Source of the DNA: Mesorhizobium sp. B1-1-8
GTDB lineage: Bacteria; Pseudomonadota; Alphaproteobacteria; Rhizobiales; Rhizobiaceae
Length of the DNA stretch: 64,000 nucleotides
Direction: 5' to 3'
NCBI RefSeq assembly: GCF_006442795.2
Contig: NZ_CP083956.1
Span: 5,557,501 to 5,621,500 of the forward strand
Shown here: piece after piece, positions 1 through 8,596 of the stretch
Position numbering within the stretch: position 1 is the first letter of the stretch
Layout: each line of letters starts with the position of its first letter
Notes under the pieces: generated by a model
What the model was told of the DNA's origin: nothing
The model's database searches: none
What the model saw: the letters and a program-made list of their open reading frames with translations, nothing else
Translations under genes and position numbers: made by a program

Positions 1-149
1 GAGGCGATGCCCCCTTGGAAATCGCCGAGCGTTGCCGGCTTAGCCGAACCACCATCCGTACTCAGCTCGCCTCGTTGTTCGCCAAGACGGAGACGAGGCG
101 CCAGGCGGAATTGGTCGCTCTTTTAGGGCGCATCTCGGTATTGCCGTAA
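1..149 (+). CDS. LuxR-type helix-turn-helix regulator, C-terminal fragment
   Basis: Only the last 48 codons are in the window, read in the frame that starts at base 3 and ends at TAA 147-149. The residues EIAERCRLSRTTIRTQLASL followed by a FAKTETRRQAELVALL-like tail match the recognition helix and last helix of a LuxR/NarL DNA-binding domain, which typically ends a regulator of 200-400 residues. The sensory part lies upstream of the window, so the signal and target genes cannot be named. The gene is transcribed toward the polysaccharide cluster but is separated from it by a repeat-containing gap and points the opposite way, so no operon link is implied. Confidence 0.75.
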   Translation, partial: GDAPLEIAERCRLSRTTIRTQLASLFAKTETRRQAELVALLGRISVLP

Positions 150-278
150 ACGCTGCGACCCGTTTCGGTCACAGCCAGGCAAGCAAAAAATCGATCGCGC
201 GGCTGGCGGCAGCCTTTAAACTCGCAATCCGCCCGGACGCGAGATGCGAGATGCATGCAGCTGAATCGGGAATGCGCC

Positions 279-379
279 AGACCGGTTCATCGTTTCACGG
301 AAACGCCGACCGGCTCTGTCTCTTTTGATGACGCAATTCCGGACGGAAAACCGCTTCACACTTTTCCTGGAATTGCTCT
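279..379. repeat. Dispersed palindromic repeat, family A copy 1
   Basis: This copy carries a core with GCAATTCC at its left and GGAATTGC at its right (333-376), preceded by a leader with GGTTCATCG and AAACGC. The same core recurs at 24357-24400, 24937-24980 and 48776-48819, and the leader recurs at 48722. It ends one base before the stop codon of the glycosyltransferase at 380. It looks like a non-coding rhizobial intergenic repeat. The rest of 150-379 shows no gene. Confidence 0.8.
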
Positions 380-1501
380 CTAACCCGCCAGCTCGCCGCT
401 TTGCCCTGCGCGTCTGCGGGTCTGCAACGGGCCGAGTTTCGGGCGGATCCTGAACAGATATTCCCGGACGTATTGATTGGCAATTCTCATAACCGATGGG
501 CGAAGAATTTGCACCGCATCCCGCATGGTTGCCCGCCAGGACTGATACCTGAACCTGGCCGGAATGCGGGCAACGCGCAGCGCGCGCAGGAGGGTCTCCG
601 GATCGGGGAGGCCTTCCCTGTCCTCGATGAGACGCCAATTGAGCTGTTTCACAGCCAGGGTCACCTCGTCCACATCCTCATAGCTCTTCGTTGTCGTGAT
701 GCTCGGATGACGCGTCGCATCGTAGAAGATCAGACCTTCATTGATGGCAACCATCTCCCCGTGCCGGGCCAGATCCACGAAGAACAATTGGTCGACGCCG
801 GCGGGGATCGACTTATGCGCCCGCATCCGGCATCCGGCGTGAATGACGTTGCTGTTTATCAAGAGCGTCGACGGTATGATGCCCAGGCTCCTGGTGGTGC
901 GGACCAGATAAAGGTCGGTCAGGCACTGCTGGCTCGAATAGAGCGAAACTTGATTATCTTCCGGCGGCGCCGAGCGCAGTATCACCCGGCCCTCCTCGAC
1001 AACGTTGGCTGCGCAGGTCATGAATGCCGCCGAGGGGTGTTTCAGGGAGATTTCGGCAAATCTCTTGAGAGCTCCCGGGGCCAACCAATCATCGTCGTGC
1101 AGCAACTTGATCCAGTTTCCGGTGCACGCAAGCATGGCGTTGTTGGTATTCTCCACCTGCCCTCGCTCGCCGTGGTTTTCCACGATCCGAACGCGAGGGT
1201 CATTTCGGGCGTATTCGTCCAGGATCGCCCAACTCGGCCCCTGCCGTCCCTCGTCATCGCTGACAACCAGTTCCCAGTTCGAAAAATCCTGTCCCAGGAT
1301 GCTATCGATGGTGCGGCTGATGGTGTCAGGGCGGCGGAAGGTCGGGACGGCGACTGAAATGAATGGACGTGCATTCGAAGCATCCGGCTGAAGTCGATCA
1401 AGCCGTGACAGCTTCGTCTCGTCGTCGTCTCGCGACGGGAAACCCGTGGCCGGCCGAGCCCCCCCTGCGGGACCTGCATCGCTACTCACGAGAGGCTTCA
1501 T
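380..1501 (-). CDS. Family 2 glycosyltransferase (GT-A fold)
   Basis: A 373-residue transferase expected to add a sugar from a nucleotide-sugar donor to a lipid-linked glycan on the cytoplasmic face of the inner membrane. The GT-A start FISVAVPTFRRP (about 47-58), the nucleotide-binding SDDEG (81-85) and the metal-binding HDDDW (135-139) are visible, and there is no N-terminal membrane segment. The ATG at 1501 overlaps the flippase stop by four bases (ATGA), so the two genes are translationally coupled. The open frame continues upstream to 2194, but that part only shadows the flippase gene. Donor and acceptor sugars are unknown. The stop codon directly abuts a palindromic repeat. Confidence 0.88.
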   Translation of the reverse strand: MKPLVSSDAGPAGGARPATGFPSRDDDETKLSRLDRLQPDASNARPFISVAVPTFRRPDTISRTIDSILGQDFSNWELVVSDDEGRQGPSWAILDEYARNDPRVRIVENHGERGQVENTNNAMLACTGNWIKLLHDDDWLAPGALKRFAEISLKHPSAAFMTCAANVVEEGRVILRSAPPEDNQVSLYSSQQCLTDLYLVRTTRSLGIIPSTLLINSNVIHAGCRMRAHKSIPAGVDQLFFVDLARHGEMVAINEGLIFYDATRHPSITTTKSYEDVDEVTLAVKQLNWRLIEDREGLPDPETLLRALRVARIPARFRYQSWRATMRDAVQILRPSVMRIANQYVREYLFRIRPKLGPLQTRRRAGQSGELAG

Positions 1502-2898
1502 TGTGTCTTTCCTTGCGATGGTGCATGAGCTTGGGGCAGGAGCGCCGGTGCCAACTCCACATCGGCCTTCAAAAGGTACAGCGAGGCCGCGGTCTTGAGA
1601 GCAAAGCCGACCGTGCCGCCTGCCGCCATGAGATAGATGACGTTGAGAGGCTCCCAACCGGCCCTGGCCCCGGCGAGCAGCGGACCAAACACAAGCGCGA
1701 TCCGCGCGGCGTCGACGACAAGCCGCACCTCCTGCCGCCGCAGCAGGGCCGGGACTTCGCTGAGCGGCGTCGACAACGCCTGCACGGCGCCCATGAACGC
1801 CAGGGCGGTCATGATCTGTGCGGTGGGCATCCAGGCCGGGCCTAGAAGCGGAACGACAAGATAGGGCGCTGCCAGTCCGAGCGCCAATATCGGCAGTGAG
1901 GTAAGACAGGCTGCGAGGATCAAGAGGCCCCATGCGATGCCGAGCATGTGGCCGCGATTGCTGTTCTTGTTCGCCTCGGCGACAAAGACGTTGCTGAGCG
2001 GCGTGGCGATCAGCACGATAGGTCCGGTTATCAGCCGCGCAGCAACCCCGAGATAGCCAGCAAAGGCGGCACCGAACAACGAACCGACCATAATCGCCGG
2101 AAGGTTGTTGATGGCGTAGCTCCCCAGCGTCGCGGGAATGTCGAACAATGGGAATTTGTATTCCCTCCTGGCCTTGTTGAAGACGCTTCGCCACGGCGCC
2201 TGGACGATGCCGCGCACGTCCTCCCAGGTCAGAATCCGGGAGCCCAGGAAGGCGAGAAAGACGAATTGGCTGAGGATGTGGGCATACACCATGGCTTCGC
2301 CCCCGAGATGGGCAAACCCGAAAGCCAGTTGCAGGAAAGCCATGGTCGCGGGCAATATCAGGCGGCCAAGGGCGAAGTCGCGCAGCAGCCCGGCGCGCAG
2401 GCTCCAGCAGTTCATCGTTTCGACGAGAGCAGCGCCGCCCATCCCGATCGGAACGAGCCAGACAAGGTATGCGACCTCGCCGGGCGCAATGCTCAACAAG
2501 GCCCCTCCCGCCGCAAGGGTCAGCACGCTCGTGACCGCGACGGCCAGCAGAATGAGCTTGACCGTGATATAGGTCTGCCCGGTGTCCTTGACGCCGTAGA
2601 GAGAAGCCTCGAAGCGCAGTGCTGCGACCGCGCCCAGTATGTTTACCGTCGAAAGGTAGATAGTGAAGATGCCGAAATCGGCCGGGGAGTAGAGCCGGGT
2701 CAACACCGGAATGGTCGCGACGAGGATGAGTTGCCCGGCGATAGCCATGGCCGACACGCCGCTCGCCGCACGGACGATTTTGCCGATCGGGCTCGGCGAA
2801 AGGTTGGTAGCCTTCTCAGCCCTGGGAACCGTCTTGGATCTCAGAAGGTCGCTGTCGCTGTGTGACATGAGTTCGCGCTTCCGAGGAGGCAAGGTCAT
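1498..2898 (-). CDS. Wzx-type polysaccharide flippase
   Basis: A 466-residue, strongly hydrophobic protein of the oligosaccharide flippase (MOP) superfamily, with about 12 predicted membrane segments after a polar 35-residue head. The segment LILVATIPVLTRLYSPADFG is typical of the first Wzx helices. Such proteins flip undecaprenyl-linked repeat units to the periplasmic face for polymerisation. It is co-transcribed with the downstream glycosyltransferase and pairs logically with the Wzy-like protein at 8596-9858. The start is uncertain: ATG at 2898 and ATG at 2868 (456 residues) both lack a strong ribosome-binding site. Confidence 0.87.
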   Translation of the reverse strand: MTLPPRKRELMSHSDSDLLRSKTVPRAEKATNLSPSPIGKIVRAASGVSAMAIAGQLILVATIPVLTRLYSPADFGIFTIYLSTVNILGAVAALRFEASLYGVKDTGQTYITVKLILLAVAVTSVLTLAAGGALLSIAPGEVAYLVWLVPIGMGGAALVETMNCWSLRAGLLRDFALGRLILPATMAFLQLAFGFAHLGGEAMVYAHILSQFVFLAFLGSRILTWEDVRGIVQAPWRSVFNKARREYKFPLFDIPATLGSYAINNLPAIMVGSLFGAAFAGYLGVAARLITGPIVLIATPLSNVFVAEANKNSNRGHMLGIAWGLLILAACLTSLPILALGLAAPYLVVPLLGPAWMPTAQIMTALAFMGAVQALSTPLSEVPALLRRQEVRLVVDAARIALVFGPLLAGARAGWEPLNVIYLMAAGGTVGFALKTAASLYLLKADVELAPALLPQAHAPSQGKTQ

Positions 2899-3217
2899 CG
2901 CGGTCCGAGGAGCTTACGACAGGCGCCTGGCCTCGCCATCATTCACCTGAATGAGACCATCCGGCAGAGCGGCTATGTGTTGAACCCGTATCGTCCCCTG
3001 TGACACAAATCTCGCAAAGCGACTTTCATCGTGGCGCTTGTTGACCTGGTCGCCCGTTGCACGCGCGTAAGGCTGCACCCGCGGCGGAGCATAACAATTC
3101 GCAGCGCCGAACGCCTGTCATTCAGATGGATGATGGTGGCGTTCGAGAGCCATCGTAAGCTCAGCAAATCGCATTTTGCCTCGCGGTTTCGTTCGGTCAG
3201 GCTTTGGGACAAGCGAA
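2899..3217. other. Intergenic region between divergent polysaccharide genes
   Basis: This 319-base gap separates the minus-strand flippase operon from the plus-strand methyltransferase and must hold both promoters. Short open frames exist but none resembles a protein or carries a convincing start. The right half is visibly richer in A+T than the flanking flippase gene. No clear palindrome or sigma-54 motif was found. Confidence 0.5.
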
Positions 3218-4228
3218 ATGACCATTTGTCCGGGGTGTGGCAGCACATCAACTTCGAAATTGTTCGAGGTGACAGCGGACGAGGCCTCTCGACATTTCAT
3301 CAATCCGCGTCAGTATCCCGATCGCTCTCGAAAGTTAACGTGCCATCTGTCGGACCTCTGGGGCGGCAACACCTGCGATGTCCGCAAGTGCTCGGATTGC
3401 GGATTCGGATTTGCGGATCCCTTTGTCGCGGGCGGCGCCGAATTCTATAACTTAGCTTTGGTGTACCCTTGCTTTCCAACCATGAAATGGGAGTATGCAA
3501 GGACAATCGAAGAGCTCACAGGCCTTGACACTTTAGGGAAAACCACCCTCGAGATAGGAGCCGGGCTCGGGTATTTTCTCGACTGCGTCAAGAATAAATT
3601 CTTCAATATTTCAGATATTTCCGCGGCCGACTACAACGAAATATCGCTATCGGTATTGGAATCGAAAGGGTTCAAGACCTTTTCGAGCGATTTTCGACAA
3701 TCCAGCTTCGACCCTCTGAAAGACTCTTTCGACTTTATTTTCATGTTTCAGGTCTTCGAGCATATGGATAAAGTCGATGACGTCTTTGCCCGATTAAACT
3801 ATCTGTTAAAAACGCAAGGAACTATCTTCATTGCGGTGCCAAATGAGAACCGAACATACTATATGGAGGCTTATGGCTCGCTCGTAGACATGCCGCCTAA
3901 CCATATCGGCCGGTGGACGAAAGAAGCGTTCAGCGCGATATGTGAGCGACACGGCTTGCAATTGAGCAAATGCGAGCGGGAACCGTTCGATCTCGCCAAG
4001 TTCCTGAAGCAGGATATAGTACATAGCTTTTTGCGAAAGGCGCAGAAGCCGGGCACGTTGAGTGAGTTCGTGCGCGCCTTGCCGCGGAGCAAAGCGCAGC
4101 GGATTGCCCAGGGTTTGACTGCGCTTGCGATTTCACCGTCAAGGCTGCCGGCATGGGCGTATGCGGTCAGCAACGCATCCACGCTGGGCGGCAGCGCGCT
4201 CTGGGCCAGGATCGACAAGGTCTCGTAG
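3218..4228 (+). CDS. Class I SAM-dependent methyltransferase with zinc-finger head
   Basis: A 336-residue protein. Four cysteines in two pairs (C4/C7 in CPGCGS and C58/C61 in CSDCGF) suggest a small zinc-binding head. The SAM-binding loop is LEIGAGLGYF (111-120), followed by an acidic FDFIFMFQVFEHM stretch, as in Methyltransf_23-type enzymes. Proteins of this build methylate or otherwise act on nucleotide sugars or glycan ends in surface-polysaccharide clusters; the substrate here is unknown. ATG 3218 is preferred to the upstream alternative at 3176 because it begins directly at the CPGCG motif. The central part is clearly richer in A+T than its neighbours and is oriented against them, which suggests separate acquisition. 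Confidence 0.82.
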   Translation: MTICPGCGSTSTSKLFEVTADEASRHFINPRQYPDRSRKLTCHLSDLWGGNTCDVRKCSDCGFGFADPFVAGGAEFYNLALVYPCFPTMKWEYARTIEELTGLDTLGKTTLEIGAGLGYFLDCVKNKFFNISDISAADYNEISLSVLESKGFKTFSSDFRQSSFDPLKDSFDFIFMFQVFEHMDKVDDVFARLNYLLKTQGTIFIAVPNENRTYYMEAYGSLVDMPPNHIGRWTKEAFSAICERHGLQLSKCEREPFDLAKFLKQDIVHSFLRKAQKPGTLSEFVRALPRSKAQRIAQGLTALAISPSRLPAWAYAVSNASTLGGSALWARIDKVS

Positions 4229-4295
4229 CCGGCGCTACAGGAGTGGTCGCCAGGCCCAGTAGCAAGTGAACGGCCCGGCGCCGATGAAACGACCT

Positions 4296-4346
4296 AAAGC
4301 ATGTCTTTATCCCGAAAGCGCTGCACACTTTCGGGAGACATGCTTT
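4296..4346. repeat. Dispersed palindromic repeat, family B copy 1
   Basis: Perfect 11-base arms AAAGCATGTCT (4296-4306) and AGACATGCTTT (4336-4346) enclose a second inverted pair, CCCGAAAG and CTTTCGGG. A close relative lies at 11300-11348. It sits between the convergent methyltransferase and co-polymerase genes, where its stem could also end transcription from both sides. Confidence 0.82.
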
Positions 4347-4370
4347 ATCCCCCCGCCGATCCGGTGATCC

Positions 4371-6602
4371 TCACGATATCTTCTCGTGCAAAAGATCTGC
4401 GCTGTCGCCGAGCCGATACCTGGCATGCTGCTTGAGGTTCACGCGCGTAAGGACGCTTCCCGTTGGGACCGAAGCGGCTCCATCCCCCTGCAGCAGTTCC
4501 AACACTCCGCGAGCGACACTGCGCGACGTCCAGCCCCAGCGAACGGCAAGAAGAATGGCGTCCGCCCAGCCGGCCAGGAACCTGGCTTCGGGCCCGGCAA
4601 GCCCCGACGGCCCGTTTATGATGACGACGCGGTATGCCGCATGCAGTTCGTCCCGGCAATCGGAGCTGTCTGCGTGAAACAGAAGAGCCAGCAGGTCCTC
4701 CGAAGCACCTACAGTCATCAGGTCTATGCCGATTTCAGGAATGCTGGCGACCGCATCCTCCAGGATACAGCGGTTGCTGATGAAGTCGCCGAAGGAACGG
4801 CGAGACTTGGGGCCGCCGAACTGGTGAAGGAACTCGCGGGTGAGTTGATTGCCCGTGCGTTCAAGATCGACCAGAAGGACTGGACCGTCCAGACGTGTGG
4901 CGGCCAAGGCCAAGCTCCATGCAAGTTCCGACCCCCCATCATCGCGCACGCTGGACGCCACAAGGATCGTATGCGGTGAACGCGTTCCCGCTCTATTCGG
5001 TGTCGCAGAGACCAGCAGAGATGTCACGGCCCGGCTATAGGCCGACTTGTTCCGGTGTAGAACGATCTCCCGGAGCTGCTTCAGGTGTACTTGCCCGGCC
5101 TCGGGAACAAGCCCCAGGCAAGGAACTCTGAGCTCGGCTTCGGCTTCGGCCTCGCCACGCAACGAGCGGTTGAAGCGATTGCGCACAAGGACGAAGATCG
5201 CAGCCAGGATGGCAAAGACAATCATTCCCGGCGGGATGAGAAAAACAGGTGGCAAGGTTTGCGGTTTGGTCGGCGGCCATGCCGGGGAAAGGATGGAAAC
5301 TCCCGCTGTAGGAGCTGCGATGCGCCTGATCAAATCCTGCTGCTGGCTCAGAAGGTCGTTGTAGCGCTGCGTAAGCAGGGCGACCTGAGGCTCGAGCGCC
5401 CGCAACCCGGAAAGCCGGCCGGCAGTGTCGGCCACGACAGCGTCCAGAACATTCTTGCGATCTTCCAGAGCCCCGACCTGAGCCCGATAGATGTTCACCT
5501 CGGCGGTAATGCCGGCGACGGCTTGCTCGACCTGACGGTCGATCGCTTCATTCAAATCCTTGTCTGCCGGCGCGCCGGCCAGGCGGGCCGCAAGGTCGGT
5601 CAGCTCGGGCGTGCCGATGGCCTCGGCCAGCGAGGCGACCGGTGCGCCCTGCTTGCGAAGCTCCTGGATGCGTTGAAGACGGGATTCCATCGCGGCGAGA
5701 TCCGCGTTGGACATCGATATCTGCTGGCTGAGATCGGCTCTCTCCTTGGCGGCGTTATCCGCCGAGCCTTGATCAACCGCGCCGTGGCTCAGCCGATACT
5801 TCTCCAAACGATCGGTTGCAGCGACCAGGTCGCTTTGCACGCGAGGCAAACTGGCAACGACCCCATCGAGTTCCAGCTTGTCCGATGCTTGCCTTTTTTC
5901 GGCGAGGTCGTCGACATAGACCTGAGCGAACGTGTTCGCCACCATGGCGGCCCGCGCCGGGTCTTCATCGGCGAAACCTACGGAAATGATCCTCGATCGC
6001 AGCTCCTGACCAACCCTGGTGCGGTTCCTCAACAGCTTCAGTTCGGAATCGGCCGCGGCTTGCGGGCTTTGCGTCGCCCCAGTGCTCTGCGGCCAAAGTC
6101 GCTGGATGAGGTTGGCTGCAAACGAACGACTTTCCGGAACGATACCGGGTGCCGGGCCAGGCTTGGAATTTCCGGTTTTCGAAGCGCCTTGTCCAGGCGT
6201 GCTGGCTTCTGTTTTTTGCAACGCCGCCGCGACGCGACGCAGGTGACCTTGTGACGACAACATGGTGATGTGGTCATCGATGCTCGAATCGATCAGATCC
6301 TGGGCAGAAGCTCCAACGGCGGGCAGCGAATTCCGTGCCGGCGGATCGATGATAAGCTGAGAGGTCGCCTCAAACAGAACGGGGCGCGCGAGGCCTACCA
6401 GCGCTGCCAGGACCCCACCCAGAATGGCAAAGGCGAGTATCGACCATTTTCTCCTCGCCAGGGTCACCATGAGCTGATGCGATTGAGCTTGTGGGCCCGC
6501 GTATTCACGCCTTGGCCACTTGCGCTCTCTGTTTTCAAGAACCAAGGGCGCTGGTTGAGCGGCTCGAGGACGTTGAATTCGGCTGACGGCGGAACCTGCC
6601 AT
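4371..6602 (-). CDS. GumC/Wzz-type polysaccharide co-polymerase with degenerate BY-kinase domain
   Basis: A 743-residue inner-membrane protein with the architecture of ExoP/GumC chain-length regulators: a cytoplasmic head of about 50 residues, a first membrane helix (about 53-71), a long periplasmic coiled-coil part, a Pro-rich second helix region (LSPAWPPTKPQTLPPVF...), and a C-terminal P-loop-like domain from about 535. That domain has lost the usual motifs. SSVRDDGGSELAWSLA stands where a GKS/T Walker A is expected, VLLVDLERTGNQ replaces Walker A', and VVIINGPSG replaces Walker B. No C-terminal tyrosine cluster is seen. It probably controls chain length without kinase activity. A GGAG seven bases before ATG 6602 lies inside the upstream asparagine-synthase-like gene, two bases past whose stop this gene begins. 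Confidence 0.85.
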   Translation of the reverse strand: MAGSAVSRIQRPRAAQPAPLVLENRERKWPRREYAGPQAQSHQLMVTLARRKWSILAFAILGGVLAALVGLARPVLFEATSQLIIDPPARNSLPAVGASAQDLIDSSIDDHITMLSSQGHLRRVAAALQKTEASTPGQGASKTGNSKPGPAPGIVPESRSFAANLIQRLWPQSTGATQSPQAAADSELKLLRNRTRVGQELRSRIISVGFADEDPARAAMVANTFAQVYVDDLAEKRQASDKLELDGVVASLPRVQSDLVAATDRLEKYRLSHGAVDQGSADNAAKERADLSQQISMSNADLAAMESRLQRIQELRKQGAPVASLAEAIGTPELTDLAARLAGAPADKDLNEAIDRQVEQAVAGITAEVNIYRAQVGALEDRKNVLDAVVADTAGRLSGLRALEPQVALLTQRYNDLLSQQQDLIRRIAAPTAGVSILSPAWPPTKPQTLPPVFLIPPGMIVFAILAAIFVLVRNRFNRSLRGEAEAEAELRVPCLGLVPEAGQVHLKQLREIVLHRNKSAYSRAVTSLLVSATPNRAGTRSPHTILVASSVRDDGGSELAWSLALAATRLDGPVLLVDLERTGNQLTREFLHQFGGPKSRRSFGDFISNRCILEDAVASIPEIGIDLMTVGASEDLLALLFHADSSDCRDELHAAYRVVIINGPSGLAGPEARFLAGWADAILLAVRWGWTSRSVARGVLELLQGDGAASVPTGSVLTRVNLKQHARYRLGDSADLLHEKIS

Positions 6603-6604
6603 TT

Positions 6605-8596
6605 CTATACTCCTGCCAGGTCGAGTTCGCGGGATTTGTCTATTGGCGCTCTTTGCCGCCCGGCTTCATTGCGCCAGGCACGGAACATCAGCGCCGACCA
6701 CAATTCGCGGGACCGGTCCTGTCCGCGCATATGGTCGCGCCAGCATGCGTCCACCTTCGTGCTGTCAAGCACGCCGTCCGGGTCGCGGCGAATGTCTGCG
6801 AAGAGATCGCTGGCCCAGCTACGCAGCGGCCCTCGCAGCCAGGCGGCGATGGGAACGTCGAAACCCTGTTTCGGCCGGTCGATCAGCCGCTGCGGAAGAT
6901 ACCGGCGTAGCAGATGGCGAAGGATCCACTTGCCTCTGCCGTCGCGCACTTTTGCTTCGGAGGGAAGACGCCAGGCGAATTCGACGACCCGGTGATCGAG
7001 CAGCGGACATCGACCCTCGAGGCTGTTGGCCATGCTGGCGCGGTCCAGCTTCACCAATATGTCGCCGGGCAGGTAGCCGGCCATGTCGTCGTACAGCAGA
7101 CGCGACAGCAGCCCGTCCAGTTGCGGTGCGCTGGCGATCGAAGCGGGAGAGCCATGGCGCGTGAGGTCTTTGGTCGGCGACACAAGCAGCCGCCGGTACA
7201 ACTCGTCCGCATGCGCCGCGGTAAGCAAACCGGCGAAGCGATCGAGCCGGTCGCTGCGCAGCATATGGCGCACATTTGCGGCAAGCGGCAAGCTGCTTAG
7301 GAAATCGTCGCGGGCCACACGGGCCAACAAGCCTACACCGGCTGCCATCACGCGCCGGAGCGGCAAGGGCAGGCTTTGGTGACGCTTCAGCCGGTCCGCC
7401 ATGAAGTGGCGGCCGTAGCCGGCGAAACACTCATCTCCGCCGTCGCCCGACAGCGCCACGGTAACATGCTGACGGGCGAGCCGCGCCACCAGCAGGGTTG
7501 GTATTTGCGATTCGTCGGCGAACGGCTCGTCCCATATCCGCGGCAATTCCGGAATGACATCGCGCGCGGCGGCGGACGAAAGATGAAGCTCGGTGTGATC
7601 GGTCCCCAGATGTCGCGCGACCTCGGCCGCGTAGGGCGCCTCGTCAAAGCCGCCTTCCGCGAAGGCGATGGTGAAAGTGCGCACCGGACTTCTGGATTGA
7701 GCTTGCATCAGGGCCACGACGGCCGAGCTGTCGATGCCACCCGACAGAAAGGCGCCCAGCGGCACATCGGCAACCATCCGTTCGCGAACGGCGAGTCGAA
7801 GCAGATCATCCAGTTCATCGGTTAGTTCGTCATCGCCGCCGACGATCGGTTGTTGCCGGCCGTTCGCCGCGACTTCGGCCAGCGACCACCAGCGGCTGCT
7901 GCGCTGGGAAAGCGAGGCCGCACCGCCTGCCTCGGCAATATCTGCAGCCTTTATCGAGAGGACGGAGCCGGGCGGCAGCTTGAACGCGTCTCGCCAGATG
8001 CAGCGGTGATCCGGCACCCATCCCTTGGAGAGCATCGCGGCCGCCGCATCGAAGTCGAGGTCAGCCGAGAAACCTGGAAAGCGGTTGATCGCCTTCAGCT
8101 CGGAAGCAAAAACCAGCGCACGCCCTGCCAAAGCGACGTAGAGTGGCTTTTTGCCCATTCGATCCCGGGCGAGATGAAGGGTCCTGGTCTTCAGATCCCA
8201 TAAGGCAAATGCGAACATGCCGGCAAAGCGCCGGAGCGCGGCCTCGAGTCCCCAACTCTCAATGGCGCACAGCATAACTTCCGTGTCGCTGGTGCTGTGA
8301 AAGCGGTGACCGGCGCCTTCGAGTTCGCGCCGCAGGTCCCGGAAATTGTAAATTTCACCGTTGAAGGTGACTACATATCGCCCGCTTGCGGAATACATGG
8401 GCTGGCGTCCACCCTCGGACAGGTCGACGATCGCGAGTCGCCTGTGACCCAGGGCAATCCCGGCTTCACGATCTGTCCAGACTCCTTCGCCATCCGGCCC
8501 GCGATGCCGAAGCGATGTCATCATTTGCGCTATTTCGTCGAGCGGCCCGGTATCGGCCGCATCGTTCGCCAGAAGAATTCCAGCAATCCCGCACAT
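6605..8596 (-). CDS. Asparagine synthase (glutamine-hydrolysing) family amidotransferase
   Basis: A 663-residue AsnB-type enzyme. Cys2 of MCGIAG is the class II glutaminase nucleophile; RHRGPDG and NGEIYN follow; the synthetase domain carries the PP-loop SGGIDSS (285-291) and LSGDGGDECFAGY. In the family, ammonia from glutamine is transferred to an ATP-activated carboxylate. Inside a glycan operon, such proteins are often thought to amidate uronic acids or similar groups rather than make free asparagine; that role is inferred here. The start is ATG 8596, sharing one base with the upstream stop (TGATG); the longer open frame to 8797 overlaps the Wzy gene and is rejected. Confidence 0.9.
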   Translation of the reverse strand: MCGIAGILLANDAADTGPLDEIAQMMTSLRHRGPDGEGVWTDREAGIALGHRRLAIVDLSEGGRQPMYSASGRYVVTFNGEIYNFRDLRRELEGAGHRFHSTSDTEVMLCAIESWGLEAALRRFAGMFAFALWDLKTRTLHLARDRMGKKPLYVALAGRALVFASELKAINRFPGFSADLDFDAAAAMLSKGWVPDHRCIWRDAFKLPPGSVLSIKAADIAEAGGAASLSQRSSRWWSLAEVAANGRQQPIVGGDDELTDELDDLLRLAVRERMVADVPLGAFLSGGIDSSAVVALMQAQSRSPVRTFTIAFAEGGFDEAPYAAEVARHLGTDHTELHLSSAAARDVIPELPRIWDEPFADESQIPTLLVARLARQHVTVALSGDGGDECFAGYGRHFMADRLKRHQSLPLPLRRVMAAGVGLLARVARDDFLSSLPLAANVRHMLRSDRLDRFAGLLTAAHADELYRRLLVSPTKDLTRHGSPASIASAPQLDGLLSRLLYDDMAGYLPGDILVKLDRASMANSLEGRCPLLDHRVVEFAWRLPSEAKVRDGRGKWILRHLLRRYLPQRLIDRPKQGFDVPIAAWLRGPLRSWASDLFADIRRDPDGVLDSTKVDACWRDHMRGQDRSRELWSALMFRAWRNEAGRQRAPIDKSRELDLAGV

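Noticed and set aside
1501..2194. N-terminal extension of the GT2 frame
   Set aside because: It lies wholly inside the flippase gene in another frame; the family domain begins after ATG 1501.
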